The position numbers and the translations under genes are program-made. DNA of 64,000 bases. Origin: Chamaecyparis obtusa (taxonomy: Eukaryota > Streptophyta > Pinopsida > Cupressales > Cupressaceae). Positions 45,103 to 56,406 of this stretch are shown here, piece after piece. The notes below the pieces were generated by a model that worked only from the letters and a program-made list of their open reading frames with translations, did no database searches and was not told where the DNA came from. Numbering within the stretch: position 1 is the stretch's first letter; each line of letters starts with the position of its first letter. The stretch is taken from assembly GCA_027943335.1 (NCBI GenBank), contig BSBK01002089.1, positions 27,501 through 91,500 on the forward strand. The letters run 5' to 3'.

Positions 45103-47770
45103 TAAGTCAAAATGAAGAGCACATCTCACTATTCTATCTCATCTTTTGAAAGATGTAAAATTTCATATGGCCCAACTTTTCAAAAATTAAAAGCACGAGG
45201 GATAAAACTCAATAATCAACTTTTTGTCTACATACAACATCATTTCTCCAACTTTTCTTATTAGTGTTGACAGGCTCCTCTTGATTATAAAAAATATAGA
45301 AATAATTTTAATAATGGATGAGGATTAGTAGATGGTGATAAAGATGCATAAGCTAATAGGAGAAATAATCACGATGATCAAAATTAATTCTATTGTAATT
45401 TAATATTGTTTATATATAATTATATTAAATTATATATATTGATAATAGATTAATATTTCTAACAATTACAATTTATTAGAAACAATTTATGAAAACGAGT
45501 TCTTTCTTAAAATTCTATTTTTATATAGAAACTATTTTTATATTTGAGGTCAATTATAGAAGATCAAGAGTCACAACTTATAATTCTACTTTAAATGTTC
45601 CTCTAAAAAATTGAACTTAAGTCTTCTCAATATGAACTATTTAAACCCATTCCCTTAGATTATGATTACTTGTTTAAGACAATGATCCGATACCATTCTT
45701 TTAAGATACAATTATAACGTATTTGTTTTAATATACTATTTTCATAAGAACGTTTTAATAAAAATTCATAAGAAAATATCATGATTTAAATTAGATTTTT
45801 TTTTTCTATCATACACAAATATAACATTTCACCACTTTACATATTATGCTATCAATTTTTATTTTACTCATATATTAAAACTTGATGAAAATAAATAAAG
45901 TAAAGAATCTTAAATTAATAATAACAACTAAACAATAAATAAAGTTTCACACCTTATTTAAATAAAAGTCAATACATAATTTTTTATTTATTTACTCAAA
46001 TTTAAGTTAGCTATTAAACTAAATTATTTTTAAAAATAGTATGGTAGATACAACTATAATTAAATCAACAATGCATTCTCTCATGAAGCTTGTGTTATAG
46101 AAACAATTCCCTTTTTACATGTCTTTTTACAATAAAATTTCAACTTGTTCAATTCAATTTTTCTTTTTAAAAAAACATTCAATTGAGTCCAACATGAGAT
46201 AACAGCATTGTTTTCCTCTATAATATAAGAGTGGTGGATGACCAATATGAGGCCATTTTCCACTTTATTGATTATAAATAAGGTCGTTCACTTTATAAAA
46301 GTCAATAATACGTCACATGTGGGGAATCCTTCAATTAACGAGCATTTATTTGTTGTTAGAATCTTCACCGGTTCATACTCACAACAAAAATAAGGTTTTT
46401 CCATTGAAAGCAAAAAAGTAGTTATGGGTCCTTTTCATAATTGGTTAAATTTCCCTTTCCAATATAAAATTTATCAAATTATTTTTATTAAAATAATAAT
46501 TTTTAAATATGATTTGGACTTGTTCTTTATCTCTTTCACATGTCAAATTGAATGAGGTCACATAAAAAAACTAGTAACACTTTGACATTGAGTACAATAT
46601 AAACTAGCAATCACACTTATGTGTGTAATGGGTACGCCGAAGAGGTGTGGAAGGCCAATTTGAAAACAATTGTGGTGCATTTTTTGCATACAGTAATGAA
46701 GTACATGAGGTCAAATGGTAGGCTATTAAATAGTCGATGATGTTTTTTTTTCAACAAAGATCTCAATCAAATAGTGATAGCACAAATAGTTAGACAAAAT
46801 GAGGAAAAAAAAAGAGCCAATCACATGGAAGAAAAATGGACGATATTGATATATTCTATGATCATCATTGCCTTAGTGGCCCATTGCTTTTGCACTTGGA
46901 CCACTCATATGTGATATCCCTTGTAGTGTATTCAATCAAGGGAGAGGAGTAAGGAGGGAGCGAAATATAGAGGGAAAGGGGAAGAAATTAGGGAGGGATA
47001 GATCTAAAGAGGGGAGGAAGGAAGAAGAGGAGAGATAGAAGAATATAGCTCTTTCTTTATGTTACCCTCCCTCCTTATTTTAGTCTCTCTATTCTTGCCC
47101 CTCTTTATCTTATTCTCTCTTAATCACAAGTCCCCCTCTTTATCTTATTTTCTCTTAATCACAAGTCTCAAGAGAAAAAATGGTTTCATTTGATCACTAG
47201 TGTAGGTATGAGGAGAAAAAGCACACATGCTTACTTTTTAAGATATATTAATGAATTCTATCTTCAAGGTTTCATAAGGAGCTTATATTTGATGTTTTGT
47301 ATCTTTGCGTCATAAAAAAATGTATTTGAGAGTGAAAACCTAATTTTTAATTTTGACATAGTTGACTTGAAAATATTACACATGTATCTCTCATCACTTA
47401 CACAATTTTCTCTTCAGAAATGTTTTTTACACATTAATGTATTCTAGAGGGCATCACATTTATTTATTACAACTAAGGTCGCCAAAGTAAAATATAAAAT
47501 CTAGCCAATGAATAAATAATATTGGAATATTTATCCACCTCCTCAATTCCCATTTCGAGAGGAAAGATAATACTCCCCAAAGTGTCTATAAGAATTCCAT
47601 TTGTCATGTTTATAGAAACACAAATATGTATAACTGTCTAATGCTAAATTTTCAATTATATCAAATTCTTTTATGCATATGTTGTACTAGTTGCCTAGAT
47701 CAATGTGAATACTTTCACATTATTGACCATGAAGAAACTTATGATGATAAAGTGAAATTAGGATTAACAA
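45103..47770. other. AT-rich intergenic DNA, no gene seen
   Basis: No supported gene. A purine-rich stretch at about 46935-47035 (GGAGAGGAG, GGGAAAGGGG, GGAGGAAGG runs) is followed by a pyrimidine-rich stretch at 47060-47165 in which CCCCTCTTTATCTTATT occurs twice. Confidence 0.5.
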
Positions 47771-48190
47771 GGCAGAAATAACAATTATGTGCAAATATAA
47801 CCAATATCAGAAAACAATAAACCACACAGAAAAGAACACAAGACATAAAGATTTAACGTGGTTCACCCAATCCCTGAGCTACGTCCACCAACAACGAGTC
47901 CAATATTTTATTATCCAGTGATTACAACCTAATTACAATCTGTAATCCCTTACAGCTCAATACCGCCGCAAGTACTAAAATCATACATCATAATGAAATC
48001 CCTAACCCTAAGCCAATATAACAAGGCTTATGTCGGTTAACAAGTTAACCCTAAAATACTTGACGAGTCAACCTAAGAAAAGGCTTGACAAGTCAACCTA
48101 GGGAAATGTTGACATGTCAACTCAAAAAATGCTTGACAAGTTAAACCCACGATGAATGAAAAGTGTACAGTACTTTCCTGGATAGTACTT
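47771..48190 (-). repeat. Copia-like LTR fragment
   Basis: Contains GATTTAACGTGGTTCACCC and CTACGTCCACC, text shared by the U5 ends of many plant Copia LTRs, here in minus orientation. No gag or pol lies beside it, so it is a solo or truncated LTR with undefined ends. Confidence 0.5.
48035..48146 (+). repeat. Palindromic TTGACnAGTCAA repeats
   Basis: Four units of about 24 bp: TTGACGAGTCAA (48060), TTGACAAGTCAA (48085), TTGACATGTCAA (48109) and TTGACAAGTTAA (48133), with GGTTAACAAGTTAACC just before them. Each core is an inverted pair of TTGAC, the core of the W-box bound by WRKY factors. Confidence 0.7.
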
Positions 48191-48429
48191 TCCTAATTAG
48201 TCACCACAAGCTAACAAGTGGGCCATAAAATGAAATTATTGAAGGGACATAAAGAGGTGAAATTTATGAGCAATATCTCTAATTGTATTTTTCGAAGTGT
48301 GTGAACTGTGAAGAGGGATAAACATCATTTCTATCTATAATATCTTTATTCATATGTAAATACATCATAGAATTAGTAGTATGCATGACTACCTATTGAT
48401 GTTCAATATTGTTAGATTGTGTAATATTG

Positions 48430-48700
48430 ACATAGATTTCCCATTTTTTATTTAGTGGAGCATTTAAAACATTTCCTCTCATTCACACCATCAACATGAA
48501 TCACGTTATTATGAATGAGATCTAGGATTTTATTCCTTAATTTCGTACAAGTATATGTATGGTGTCCATGAACTCTATGAAAATCATATAAGAATACATT
48601 CATTATGAATCTTAGATAATCCTCTAGAGGAATCCAATAGATTGATGGAACTATGGCTAACAAAATTATTTGGAAGGTTTGAAGAACATTATCCAATAGT
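48430..48700 (-). pseudogene. Isolated Tat-type gag scrap
   Basis: The open piece 48696-48448 contains YDFHRVHGHHTYTC followed by KLRNKILDLIHNN and VDGVNE, the same kind of motif as in element A gag (YDFHQGKGHKTNNC then IQDLIDKG). No other part of the element is recognisable around it. It is a relic of a separate Tat-like element. Confidence 0.6.
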
Positions 48701-49606
48701 TTGCCAAGATTTATAAATTTCCTAGCTCGTTACTGTTTAAATGATACCAAATTCAATGTAGTAGACATTTGATTGAACTAAATTTAGATTCTTTCTTGTA
48801 ATTTAAGTGTTAGATGAAGTGGCAAGGCCCCATAATTCAAACATTTAAAGTTCAAGATTTCTAATATGCACATACAATTTTTATCATATAATTATTGGAA
48901 GCCAATTCTATGGTCATTAATAGACTCTTATGTCTCTAACAATTAGTTAATTATTTTTACAATCATATTGACACATAAGTATTTTAACAAACTTTATTTT
49001 AATAAATTGTGACTTTGACCATCAAAGACAAGTTTATTTATTAAAATTATATACAAACATTAAACTACTATTATTTTTAAATATTTTGGAGAAAAAATAA
49101 CAAAGGCAAATTCCCTGAGTATTGTCAACATTGACTATTTAATTAAATTATTTTAATAATAAATTTTTAATATAAATCTTGTAAAAAATGATATTAATTT
49201 ATAATTTTTATTTGACCTTTAAAAAATACATAATTTTGATTCTTATTCTTGTGTCATTTATATTACTATCATGTCTTTATAAATGATAATACAAACACTC
49301 ATTTAAAAAAAAGAGATAAAAAATGTGAGTACAATATGATTGAACTAAGATTTTAAATGACTGTCTAAACTATAGGATTAGAAACTAAAAATACCAATGA
49401 TCAGTAAACAGACCAATTAAAGAAGCAAACCTAAAGCAACCATTAATCCTGACTGATAAGTTTTTTCTAAGGTAAATTTTCATCACATAATCTAAATTTG
49501 TTTCTCCTCCAACAAAATATTTAGAAACTAACTTTTAAAATAATTTGTATGAAAATTTCTATAATCAAAAGCTGCTTTAATCCATTTTATATCATACGTA
49601 GCACAT
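48701..49606. other. AT-rich intergenic DNA, no gene seen
   Basis: No supported feature. It is very AT-rich; the GH17 reading frame ends at its right side. Confidence 0.45.
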
Positions 49607-50505
49607 TTATCCTACAGTATCAGGTTCATAGCAACGCTGATCCTGGTTAATAGCTGTGCAGTCAGCTTGACCTGGACCACATGCCCAATCTAGTGTAGCT
49701 TGAAGAAGCTTGGAGTCCGCCCCACACATCGCTATGCAATAGGTCTGATTTGTGGTATCATTGGAAAGCACTGCACCTGAACATGTTAGATGCATGGTAT
49801 AAACAGGGGATAAGTTCTTAGGATTGAATAGTCCCCAATTCTGCTCTGAAGTGGCACTAGGTTTCTCATCTTCATTGAGTAGTTCATAGATGTATGTATT
49901 GATAGGGATGCCAGAATGCTTGGGAGTGCCAGTGTTGTTGAGGACATAGAAGACAATATTGCTGTTGTAAGTGTTTGCGTTGTCAATGGTGGCAGCAGGT
50001 TCATTAGGGTCCCCCTTGGAGGCCCATCCAGTCTCACCCACCACCACATGAATGTTGGTGAAGTTGAGGTCGGACATAGCAAAGAAGGAAGAATCCACCA
50101 TGGCATCAAAGATATTGGTGTAGTGAAGTATGGTGTTGGAGTTCACAGCCTCCTTGTTAGGAGGTAGGGGCTCGAACAGGGCATAGTCCAAACCCACAAC
50201 TCCATTCCCTTCCATGTACACATAATAGGGGTAAAAATTCAGCATCAAGTAGGACTCTGTTCGCCTTAGGAAATCCAACATGGTTACCAACACCGATTTC
50301 CAGGAAGTATTGAAGAAGGCCTAAGAGGGCAGGAAAGAGTCATGGATTATATCAGAAGCCAGGGGAGAAGAGACCTTAACCTACCCATCCAAATTGGCAG
50401 CCACCAGAGCAGAGTGAACAAACTTCATGGCGAACACCAAAATTAGGGCAACATTGGGAAGAGTGCTCATTACCTCACTACCCACATAGATGCCTGTGAT
50501 AATCA
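49607..50505 (-). pseudogene. GH17 beta-1,3-glucanase with X8 domain, fragment
   Basis: Plant glucan endo-1,3-beta-glucosidase, which hydrolyses callose-type beta-1,3-glucan in the cell wall or apoplast. From 50505 downward: ITGIYVGSEV (proton donor E in the GNEV motif, N replaced by S), TLPNVALI, MKFVHSALVAANLDG, KVSSPLASDIIHDSF, then the open frame 50293-49607 with VVVGETGWAS (nucleophile E), NTGTPKHSGIP, YIYELLNEDEKP and NWGLFNP. A partial X8 (CBM43) domain follows: TYCIAMCGADSKLLQ, WACGPGQADC, CYEPDTV. Two in-frame TAGs (near 50385 and 50326) fit former CAG. The first third and signal peptide are absent. The end at CCTGATACT/GTAGGA may be a true exon donor. Confidence 0.88.
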
Positions 50506-50530
50506 TTTTTTCCTTTATTTTTTTCCTTAG

Positions 50531-50782
50531 GGAGCAAGTGCAGAGGGAGCACCAAAGTGGCTAATATTTGATGAAATCCAGGGAAAAACCTACCTGGAAG
50601 TGAAAGGGTCTGGCACTGCAAACCAGTGCCCCATAATCGACGTTGATGTGGAGAAGTTCACCTTCAAGCCCAGAAAATATGAGGTGAAGAAGTTGTGCCT
50701 GGAGCCCACATCAATCACCGTGAAGGCCGAGGGCGAAAAAAATGCCCCCTGGACTTCCAGAAGACCAAACTCATAATCAGAT
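50531..50782 (+). pseudogene. psbO: PsbO (oxygen-evolving enhancer 1) exon fragment
   Basis: PsbO is the extrinsic 33-kDa protein stabilising the manganese cluster of photosystem II in the thylakoid lumen. The plus strand encodes [16 protein letters not shown], then [34 protein letters not shown] and TVKAEG, matching the start of the mature protein with the AxA cleavage context. The exon begins right after TTTTTTTCCTTAG, a good splice acceptor. After a C5 run at 50745-50749 a one-base shift continues with [10 protein letters not shown]; nothing recognisable follows. About 80 of some 245 mature residues remain; transit peptide and later exons are absent. No stops occur before the frameshift. 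Confidence 0.9.
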
Positions 50783-51099
50783 TTCCATCGGTGCAGATTT
50801 CGATCCCCATGATTCAAAATGATTATAAAAAAGATCCAATCAGAGCCAATCACATAGCTTTCAAAAAATGAATGGTGGGGATCAATTCAATGGTAGTCAT
50901 TCTGTCTACCAGATTTATAACCGTTAGATCTAAAAATTAGCTCAAACCCTTTCATAGGGAATGCCTACGGCGTAATAAAAGAGCCATGAAAAATTTAGTG
51001 ATTTTAATTTTCAATTTTTTAAAAACATAATAACAACCAATACATAAACATGAATCATAAATGACAAAATATATTTTAATAAGAAAAAAAATAATGGTT
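50783..51099. other. Intergenic, no gene seen
   Basis: Short AT-rich stretch beyond the PsbO fragment. ATAACCGTTAGATC at 50920-50933 is the kind of text often seen in plant transposon ends, but I find no matching inverted copy on the other side of the two gene fragments. Confidence 0.4.
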
Positions 51100-53457
51100 A
51101 GATTATCTTAAAAATAAATGAAAAATAATATAAGGTAAACAATAAAGTGATAGAGGGTTGTTTTGGATTAGGTTGACAGGGATTGAAAGGACCCTTATTC
51201 ATATTAAGGGTGAATGATAAGAGCTCAACACCACAAAACAACAACCAACAAAAAAAGCTAGGACAAACAAGGCTGCCCAAGCAAAACACAAGGAGGATTT
51301 TTGGAAGGAACCCAAAATCTAAAGGGTTTTCATAAGGACCCAAAACATTCAAGGGTTTTCAAAAGGACCCTAAACCTTCAGGGAAAATCACAAGAACATA
51401 TAGACCAACCAAAGCAACACAACTCAAATAACTAAGTACAAAGAGTGTTGGGATTTTTACAAGGTACCCCAAACCTTCAGGATGTGAATAGAATATGCAT
51501 CTAAAGCCATCCAATTTCTATTGGCAAGAAACTCCCAACTCCAAACCAACTCCCCACCAAAAAAATTCCCCTCCACCTTAATAGAAGGGGATCCCACCTC
51601 AATAGGAGAAATTGGGAGGAAGGAAACACGCAATGAAATCCCAATAGGCTCCAAACCAGTCTCTGAGAAACCCATGTCAAGAAAATACCACATCAAGTAA
51701 CCACCATTCTCCCTCCACCAATAGATCTTGAATTCGATATGGGATGCCTCCACCTCAATAAGGAGAAGGAAAGAGAACAACAAAGACCTAATACACCATT
51801 CCCACAACATAGATGCCAACAGAAACCCCACCTCAATAGGGGTAGGCTTGACCTCCTTAGAAGCTATACCAGAAGGAGCCCATCCAAGGGCCAAAGAATT
51901 CCAATAGAGAAAGGGACCAATTAAATCCCCAATGAAACCATACCCTAACCAAAAATAAATCAAGTCAAGGCTGGGCTCTCGAAAGCTTCTAGCACTACTT
52001 GAGCACCAAGAAGAATAGATCTGACAACAACATCAACACTACACAAGAAACTCATAATACTTAACAAGAAAACAAGCTGATCATAAGAGATCCAAGGTTT
52101 CTCTCTATTAGCAACCCACAAAACTTCCAAATTTGTATAAGGGAAGAGAACCCTGAAATCGGTCTCCATAGAGATAACTAAAAGAAAGATCATTTCTCAA
52201 ATTATCCACACCAGAGATCCATCTTCGTTAAACTTTCAAATAGGGCCAAGGATAGGCCTGAAAATCCCAGCAAGCCTGGACTTTAGTTAATAAAGGTATG
52301 GGTAGGAATCTATGCCACCATCAAGTAGAACCAACAACACACACAAAAACCTCATTCAAGGTCCTTAGTCTCAACACACAAGAGATTCCAAGAAACCTCC
52401 ACAAGAGGCTCACTATAGCATGATAACCAATATTCCAAATAGAGTCAATAGGGACCCACATCTTAGGGGACCAAGAGGGAGTAGAAATGCAACCTCTCAT
52501 CCACTCTGAGAGAGATTCAGTCATAGAAACAACAGACAAAGCATCATTAATATCTTTTCTAACCTCCCTTCTAAGTCCTCCACGAAACAAAGCTAGAGCC
52601 TGATCAAGGAGCTCATCCTTGCACCAATCTAAGATGAGGTAAAAAGACCAAAGAGGAGAGATGATTCTCAAGAATTCTGAACCCTTCCCATCAATCTTCT
52701 AAACATTTAATCCCCACAACTAATCACAAAAGAACTCTAGGATGAAGCTAAAACTATCACAAACCTAATAGAGCTACCATTAATACATTTTGAAAAGTAT
52801 CCAAATGATACATTAGGAACCCTAGCATCAAATATCATACCTTTAGAAGAAGAAGAGACCTAAAGAATAACCTTCCTATCATCATCACAAACAAAAAAAT
52901 AGCTCGAAGAGTCTATCTTGTCCATAAATCAAAGAATAGAGGAGGAGAAAGAACCCCATTGTAACTAACACCAATCTAATCAACAACAACATATCTACCA
53001 CCATCCTTCGTTGGGTCGACCATGACCTATGCAGATCCTGACCCATAAGAGAACAATAGTTCTTTCCTAGAAAAAGCCCATAAATAGTGGGAGTCAAAGA
53101 ATGTGAAGGTGCAAGGTTTTCGCCCCCGACATGTGCCAAAAAAACCTAAGGAGTTCTCATTAAGAAAACACTCCCTGCAGAGCCAAAGTGGGTCTGAAAA
53201 AAATAAGGCAGTAACCCACCATGCTTCCTTAACTTCTTCTCAGTGATGAGGTCACTCAGCGACTTAGGCATTGAGAAAGGAAACATTAAACAAAATGATA
53301 GACCCAAGAAAATCCCTAATCCACCTATCTTCCATGATGAGACCATATGAAAACTAGGTCCATCATTGTCTTCATCAGAGTCGCTCTTCATCTATGCAAT
53401 GTGTCCTACACATGAAACCCTAGCTCTAACACTCTTCTCGCTCTTCCCACTCATCCC
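51100..53457 (-). pseudogene. Unrecognised degenerate minus-strand coding region
   Basis: Family not recognised. A plausible start at 53457 (MSGKSEKSVRARVSCVG) runs through a TAG near 53395 into MKSDSDEDNDGPSFHMVS and on to 53146. Further open pieces lie at 53139-52885, 52671-52321, 52193-51960 and 51963-51457, the last 168 codons and rich in W, L, I and G. Pieces change phase. The strong tryptophan content, GGG/TGG-rich codons and a T-rich tail (51100-51350, with AAGGGTCCTTTCAATCCC) suggest an old LINE ORF1 or a similar retroelement, but no diagnostic motif is seen. Confidence 0.35.
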
Positions 53458-53639
53458 TCTCTTCATGATAGAGAGTTATTGAACTTAATGTTATTAACTA
53501 TTTTTTATTATTAATACAACCTAGTTAAATTTTAACTTAGGTGCTAATAATCTAAATTTTTGAAATGAGAGTACCTTACAAAACAATTCCAAAAAATTAT
53601 GCATCTTGGTAACATAAAATATCAATTTGTTTGTCTAGT

Positions 53640-54930
53640 TTATCGATTACCAGTAATTATCCAACTGTGATTACCAAATAACTAAACTATGAAGTATGTA
53701 AAGTATGATAGAAAAATAATCATAACAAATAACACAACACAATGATTTAACATGGAAACCCTGCCAAGGGAAAAACCACTTGGGACCGGTAACCCAAAAT
53801 AATTCACTCTTTTGAAGTCAGTGAAGAGCCAACCCTGTTAAAGGTTACAATGCACACTGTTAGGTGTGACTTGGTTAGATGATTTATCACTAATAGTTAA
53901 ATTTAGACTAGAATTCACTATGGGGTCAACAAGATAACACTTTACATTCAACGAATGTCATAGGGTAGTACATAAGACTGTTAAGTCCACTCGGTTAAGA
54001 GATTTTCTGAATCAATGGTTAAACTGGTATAGTAGTGATCTAATTAAAATACATCTCAATTGAAAATATTCAGATCTATGCTAAGCCCTTAAAATCCTTT
54101 GATCATTAATCAATTTCACTTCCTCAATAATTCTCAACTTACTTTCACTCGGTAAATAGTTCTCTAACGCTCGGTAATGTCTATAGCTCGGTTCTTTCAA
54201 TAACCAATTTGATTAGGCATGCATGAATACAGTCTTCACGTGAAATCTCTGCACTCTCCTTTTTGTCTGACATATTTCAATAATGAAACTCATATCTCTT
54301 ATATAGACAAGTAAATCATTTTCATATTAGCCATTAGATTTTGCCTCTTAATCTCCTTCATCCATTTTTCCACTTAAACCTTCCTTGGTAGATGTGTCCA
54401 TAACATGTTTCAATCTCTTCCTTTAGATCATCTTCGAATTTTTTCAGTCGTGCATCTCATAACTAACCTCATCCTTAACCTCAAAATCATAACACTTTCT
54501 AGCTCATCAAATTCAATCGGTTGTTCTTAATATTTAATGTTTTCATCCATACTTGGTTAATATAGAAATGCATTGGTGATAACTAGCTAACTAGCTTGAT
54601 TATAATTGTCACTTGGTATACACAGCACTGGCTCGACATATACAGAAATCTTCAATTACCGACCACATTGACTTGTTCAATTTCAAATCTCTTCTTCATA
54701 ATAGATTAATGTAACATGCTCAAGTAAACAATATAAAGCCATATACTCATCAATAAGTTACCCAATGTTTACCTTATCCTTATTTGTCATATCCATCTTT
54801 TCCTCATGTAGATATCTCAGTTCTTCATCTTTTCTTCCTTCAATAGATGTTCAGATGTTTGTAACTATCATGATAAGTACTATCAAAACTAGTTGAAATC
54901 AATGAAAATATATTGATTGATTTAATCATC
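53640..54930 (-). repeat. LTR related to element D (element G), minus strand
   Basis: Matches the reverse complement of the D LTR in scattered blocks in the same order: ACCAGTAATTA (53650), GGGAAAAACCACTT (53768), TTCACTCTTTTGAAGT (53803), AGCCAACCCTGTTAAAGG (53828), GTTAGGTGTGAC (53859), several CTCGG pentamers (54150-54190, 54620-54640) and AATCAATGAAAATAT (54898). Exact ends are not defined. Adjacent higher-coordinate sequence is the internal part, so this is the 3' LTR of a minus-strand element. Confidence 0.7.
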
Positions 54931-54984
54931 TTACATATCATTTCAGTAGCTCGGTGATCTCTAATCACTGTTTCTTTAATTCAT

Positions 54985-56385
54985 CAGATATTCAATCAGT
55001 TGTATTTCATCAACATGCATAGTTTCATCATCAATTAGTATGGTAGGTGGTGTAACTATGGTTTCTTTCAGAGGTGGTGACTCTTTCATCTATGTAGTTG
55101 CTTCTATTATTATAATGTCTCGTTCTGATTCACTCAAGGCTTCTCTTGGTACTAAATTCATCATTTTATAACTACTTCCTTTGTTTTCTTGTTAACTTCC
55201 TCATGTAGTTTCCTCCCATAATTAGAATAGTTCTTCTTTTTCTCATCAAATGGGTGGCGAGACTCTTCATTATCTCCTTGAAGTGTTATTCATCTATGAT
55301 TTTTTAGAGTTTTCTTACAAACCTCTCTCTTATACCTCTATCTTCTTCTATTTCTCTCTTGTTCCTATTTATCAGTTTATCATAAAGATCACTTGGTATA
55401 TTATCTTTGATATTTTCAAATTTCTTGTCAGCAAGGATCATGTGCCTGACAACTACATTCTCAAGATTTAGTTTCTCAAAATTTTTGTACATATGATAGT
55501 ATCTATTGAATTTAGTGAAATCTCCATCATTTATTATTAAAGGATTCACTTTCTCAATCTTAGGCTTCCATTGTTTCTTTTTGTTGATGTCTACCTCTTC
55601 TTCTCCTTGAGATTGACCTAGAACTTGACCTCTCATTTTCTTAATGGGTTTGGATTCTTCTTCTTGTGCCCTTTTCCTTTCTACAGAAGAAAAGATAGTT
55701 TTCTACCTTTTACCTGGTCCAATAGCCATTTATTTTACTCTTTTAGTGGTGCAGTGGAGGTAGATCTTGTAGATTTTCTTGTGGCTTTTTTTGGTTGCTT
55801 ATCCAGTGATATACTCATTTCACTAGGCTCAGTGACATCTTCATCAATATTTTGAATATCTGGTACAGGGGTTTCTTTATATGCCAAAGGTGGTAAAATT
55901 AACACTTCATTCTGACCAATATCTCTTATAGATGTTGTTGTCTTCTTTGCAATGTTAAACTCATCTTTAGTCATACATGTTTCCTTTAATATCTTCTTAA
56001 TAGCTATGTCTATCTTTTTCTTAGTTGAATTCTACAACTACAATTGGTGTGTTGTGCTTGAGATTTCCTCAAATGTTCCAAATCTAAGGCTTTTAGAATC
56101 TAATCTGCATTTAAGAATTCTTCTTGCATAGCCTTCAATTGCTTATTCAAACACTTCATAATCTAGAGGGTCTATGAATTCAGTTCTTGGTTCTACCGCT
56201 TTTATGTATCTAAAGTTTGTACCAACCAAAAAACATATATCACTCTTGTATTTCTCAACCAATGAGGGTGGAATTCTTGATCTTTTCTTCATTTCATTCT
56301 GAAAAGTCTTAATAACTAGTGTGACACTCTCATCTACTTTATCAATTGGGTGCCTAAGATACACATTGTTAATTCTTTCCATTGT
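54985..56385 (-). pseudogene. Extra reading region of element G, function unknown
   Basis: Minus-strand coding-like text between the element E insertion and the G LTR. Pieces: 56382-56143 (MERINNVYLRHPIDKVDE..., ending in FIDPLDYEVFE), 55974-55735 (acidic to basic, ending KKATRKSTRSTSTAPLKE), 55636-55304 (KPKIEKVNPLIINDGDF, FNRYYHMYKNFEKLN, IPSDLYDKLINRNKREIEED) and a final acidic part near 55160-54985. It is charged, without gag, protease, integrase or RT motifs. It stands where pol normally adjoins the 3' LTR. It may be an extra ORF downstream of pol or the cargo of a non-autonomous element. Family unknown. Confidence 0.45.
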
Positions 56386-56406
56386 ACTTCTCTCATCATT
56401 CCAATA

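Noticed and set aside
49607..50505. Intact GH17 gene
   Set aside because: The N-terminal third and signal peptide are missing and two in-frame stops are present.
50590..50853. 87-codon minus-strand reading frame
   Set aside because: It is the shadow of the PsbO exon on the plus strand and has no own motif.
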